64,000 nucleotides of DNA from NCBI GenBank assembly GCA_002633005.1, contig NMRA01000565.1, positions 69,682 through 133,681 of the forward strand, written 5' to 3'. The notes beneath the pieces were generated by a model. That model did not search any database. It was given only the letters and a program-made list of their open reading frames with translations, and had not been told where the DNA came from. The first letter of the stretch is position 1. Every line of letters starts with the position of its first letter. Shown here in pieces: positions 63,392 through 64,000 of this stretch. This DNA comes from Phoronis australis. Lineage: Eukaryota > Phoronida > Phoronidae. Position numbers and translations under genes: made by a program.

Positions 63392-64000
63392 AGCAAAGGG
63401 TATAGACAGTAGTCCACGTAAACCAGATAGTGCGCTAGCACAAAATAATACACACTTAACTTGAGTTCACACAAAACTAGAACAGAAAATATCGCAAAGT
63501 TTAAAACCCGAAACTGGGTGTGAATTGCAACATACGCTATGAGTACGATTCCCCAAACAATTTGGAATAGAGGTCAAGAATCAGTAACACCAGTTCCAAT
63601 TGCGCAGTTCTTGGAGAAGTGGGAAGATTTCCAATACATGTTAATTACTTTATAAAATGTATCAAGTATTGGTAAAAAATATTAGACATGTCAAGTGATA
63701 GGCTTCCGAAAGAATCGTGCGAACTGTTGAGAGTACATGTATACGACGAACGTGGAAGAACAACTTGGTCGACTCACATAAGATATTTGCCATGTAAATA
63801 TTGATTTGGGTGTGCCTGGACTCAGCAAGGGGTAGGTGATTATGTGATTTTTCTGTCTGAATTTTAGCAAAAGATGAAGGATTGTGTATTTCAAGAATGG
63901 GAATGTATAGTCGATTTTAATGGTAAAATAACTTTGTATGTTGACGTTTTTCTAGATTCTGCATTGCACAATACCTAGACGTGATGGAAAATGAAAGTTT
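63392..64000. other. no gene recognised
   Basis: AT-rich sequence at the window edge. The missing SDR N-terminal exon was not seen here. Confidence 0.4.

Noticed and set aside
59370-64000. The missing N-terminal SDR exon (TGxxxGIG motif)
   Set aside because: I scanned the minus strand for the glycine-rich motif followed by a phase-2 donor and found none, so it was not annotated here.

Overview
This is eukaryotic DNA. Genes are split by GT-AG introns, roughly 60% A+T, with many transposable-element relics, minisatellites, one assembly gap of N and a few single Ns. The gene content (a secreted LRR-Ig protein, CEP164, a four-pass membrane protein, a 17beta-HSD14-like reductase), the intron density and the mobile elements point to an invertebrate deuterostome. 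Minisatellites sitting exactly on 5' splice sites make amphioxus (Branchiostoma) my best guess; this is an inference, not a proof.

Layout. (1) At 1-2 kb there is one weak small ORF, a TIR-element relic and the 5' flank of the next gene. (2) At 1996-3783 (+) is an intronless coding region for a secreted leucine-rich-repeat/immunoglobulin protein. (3) At 4103-35756 (-) is the complete coding sequence of the centriole distal-appendage protein CEP164. I reconstructed it as 35 coding exons with compatible phases, 4401 nt including the stop, 1466 aa; human CEP164 is about 1460 aa. It converges tail-to-tail with the LRR-Ig gene, with 319 bp between the stop codons. (4) At 35.8-39.9 kb is intergenic DNA with a non-LTR reverse-transcriptase relic. 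(5) At 39950-46314 (+) is a six-exon gene for a 209-aa four-helix membrane protein, head-to-head with CEP164. (6) At 47988-59369 (-) are seven exons of a short-chain dehydrogenase/reductase closest to HSD17B14. The N-terminal exon was not found and is probably beyond the right edge. (7) At 59.4-64 kb is DNA dense in repeats, probably the first intron of that gene.

The most unusual signal is in CEP164. In at least seven introns a minisatellite or degenerate tandem array begins at, or within a few bases of, the 5' splice site. In four of these the unit demonstrably includes exon sequence plus a donor site, so the intron carries extra copies of exon 3' ends and donors. Other notable items are a 9-nt phase-0 microexon, a 195-bp higher-order tandem array touching an exon's 3' splice site, a 407-bp element with near-perfect 37-bp terminal inverted repeats, a tRNA-derived SINE, and a hammerhead-like core motif.

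The genes show no sign of acting together. CEP164 is a ciliogenesis factor, the LRR-Ig protein is extracellular, the tetraspan protein is in a membrane, and the SDR is a metabolic enzyme. Exon coordinates come from reading splice sites, reading frame and remembered family sequence; no alignment or RNA evidence was available.
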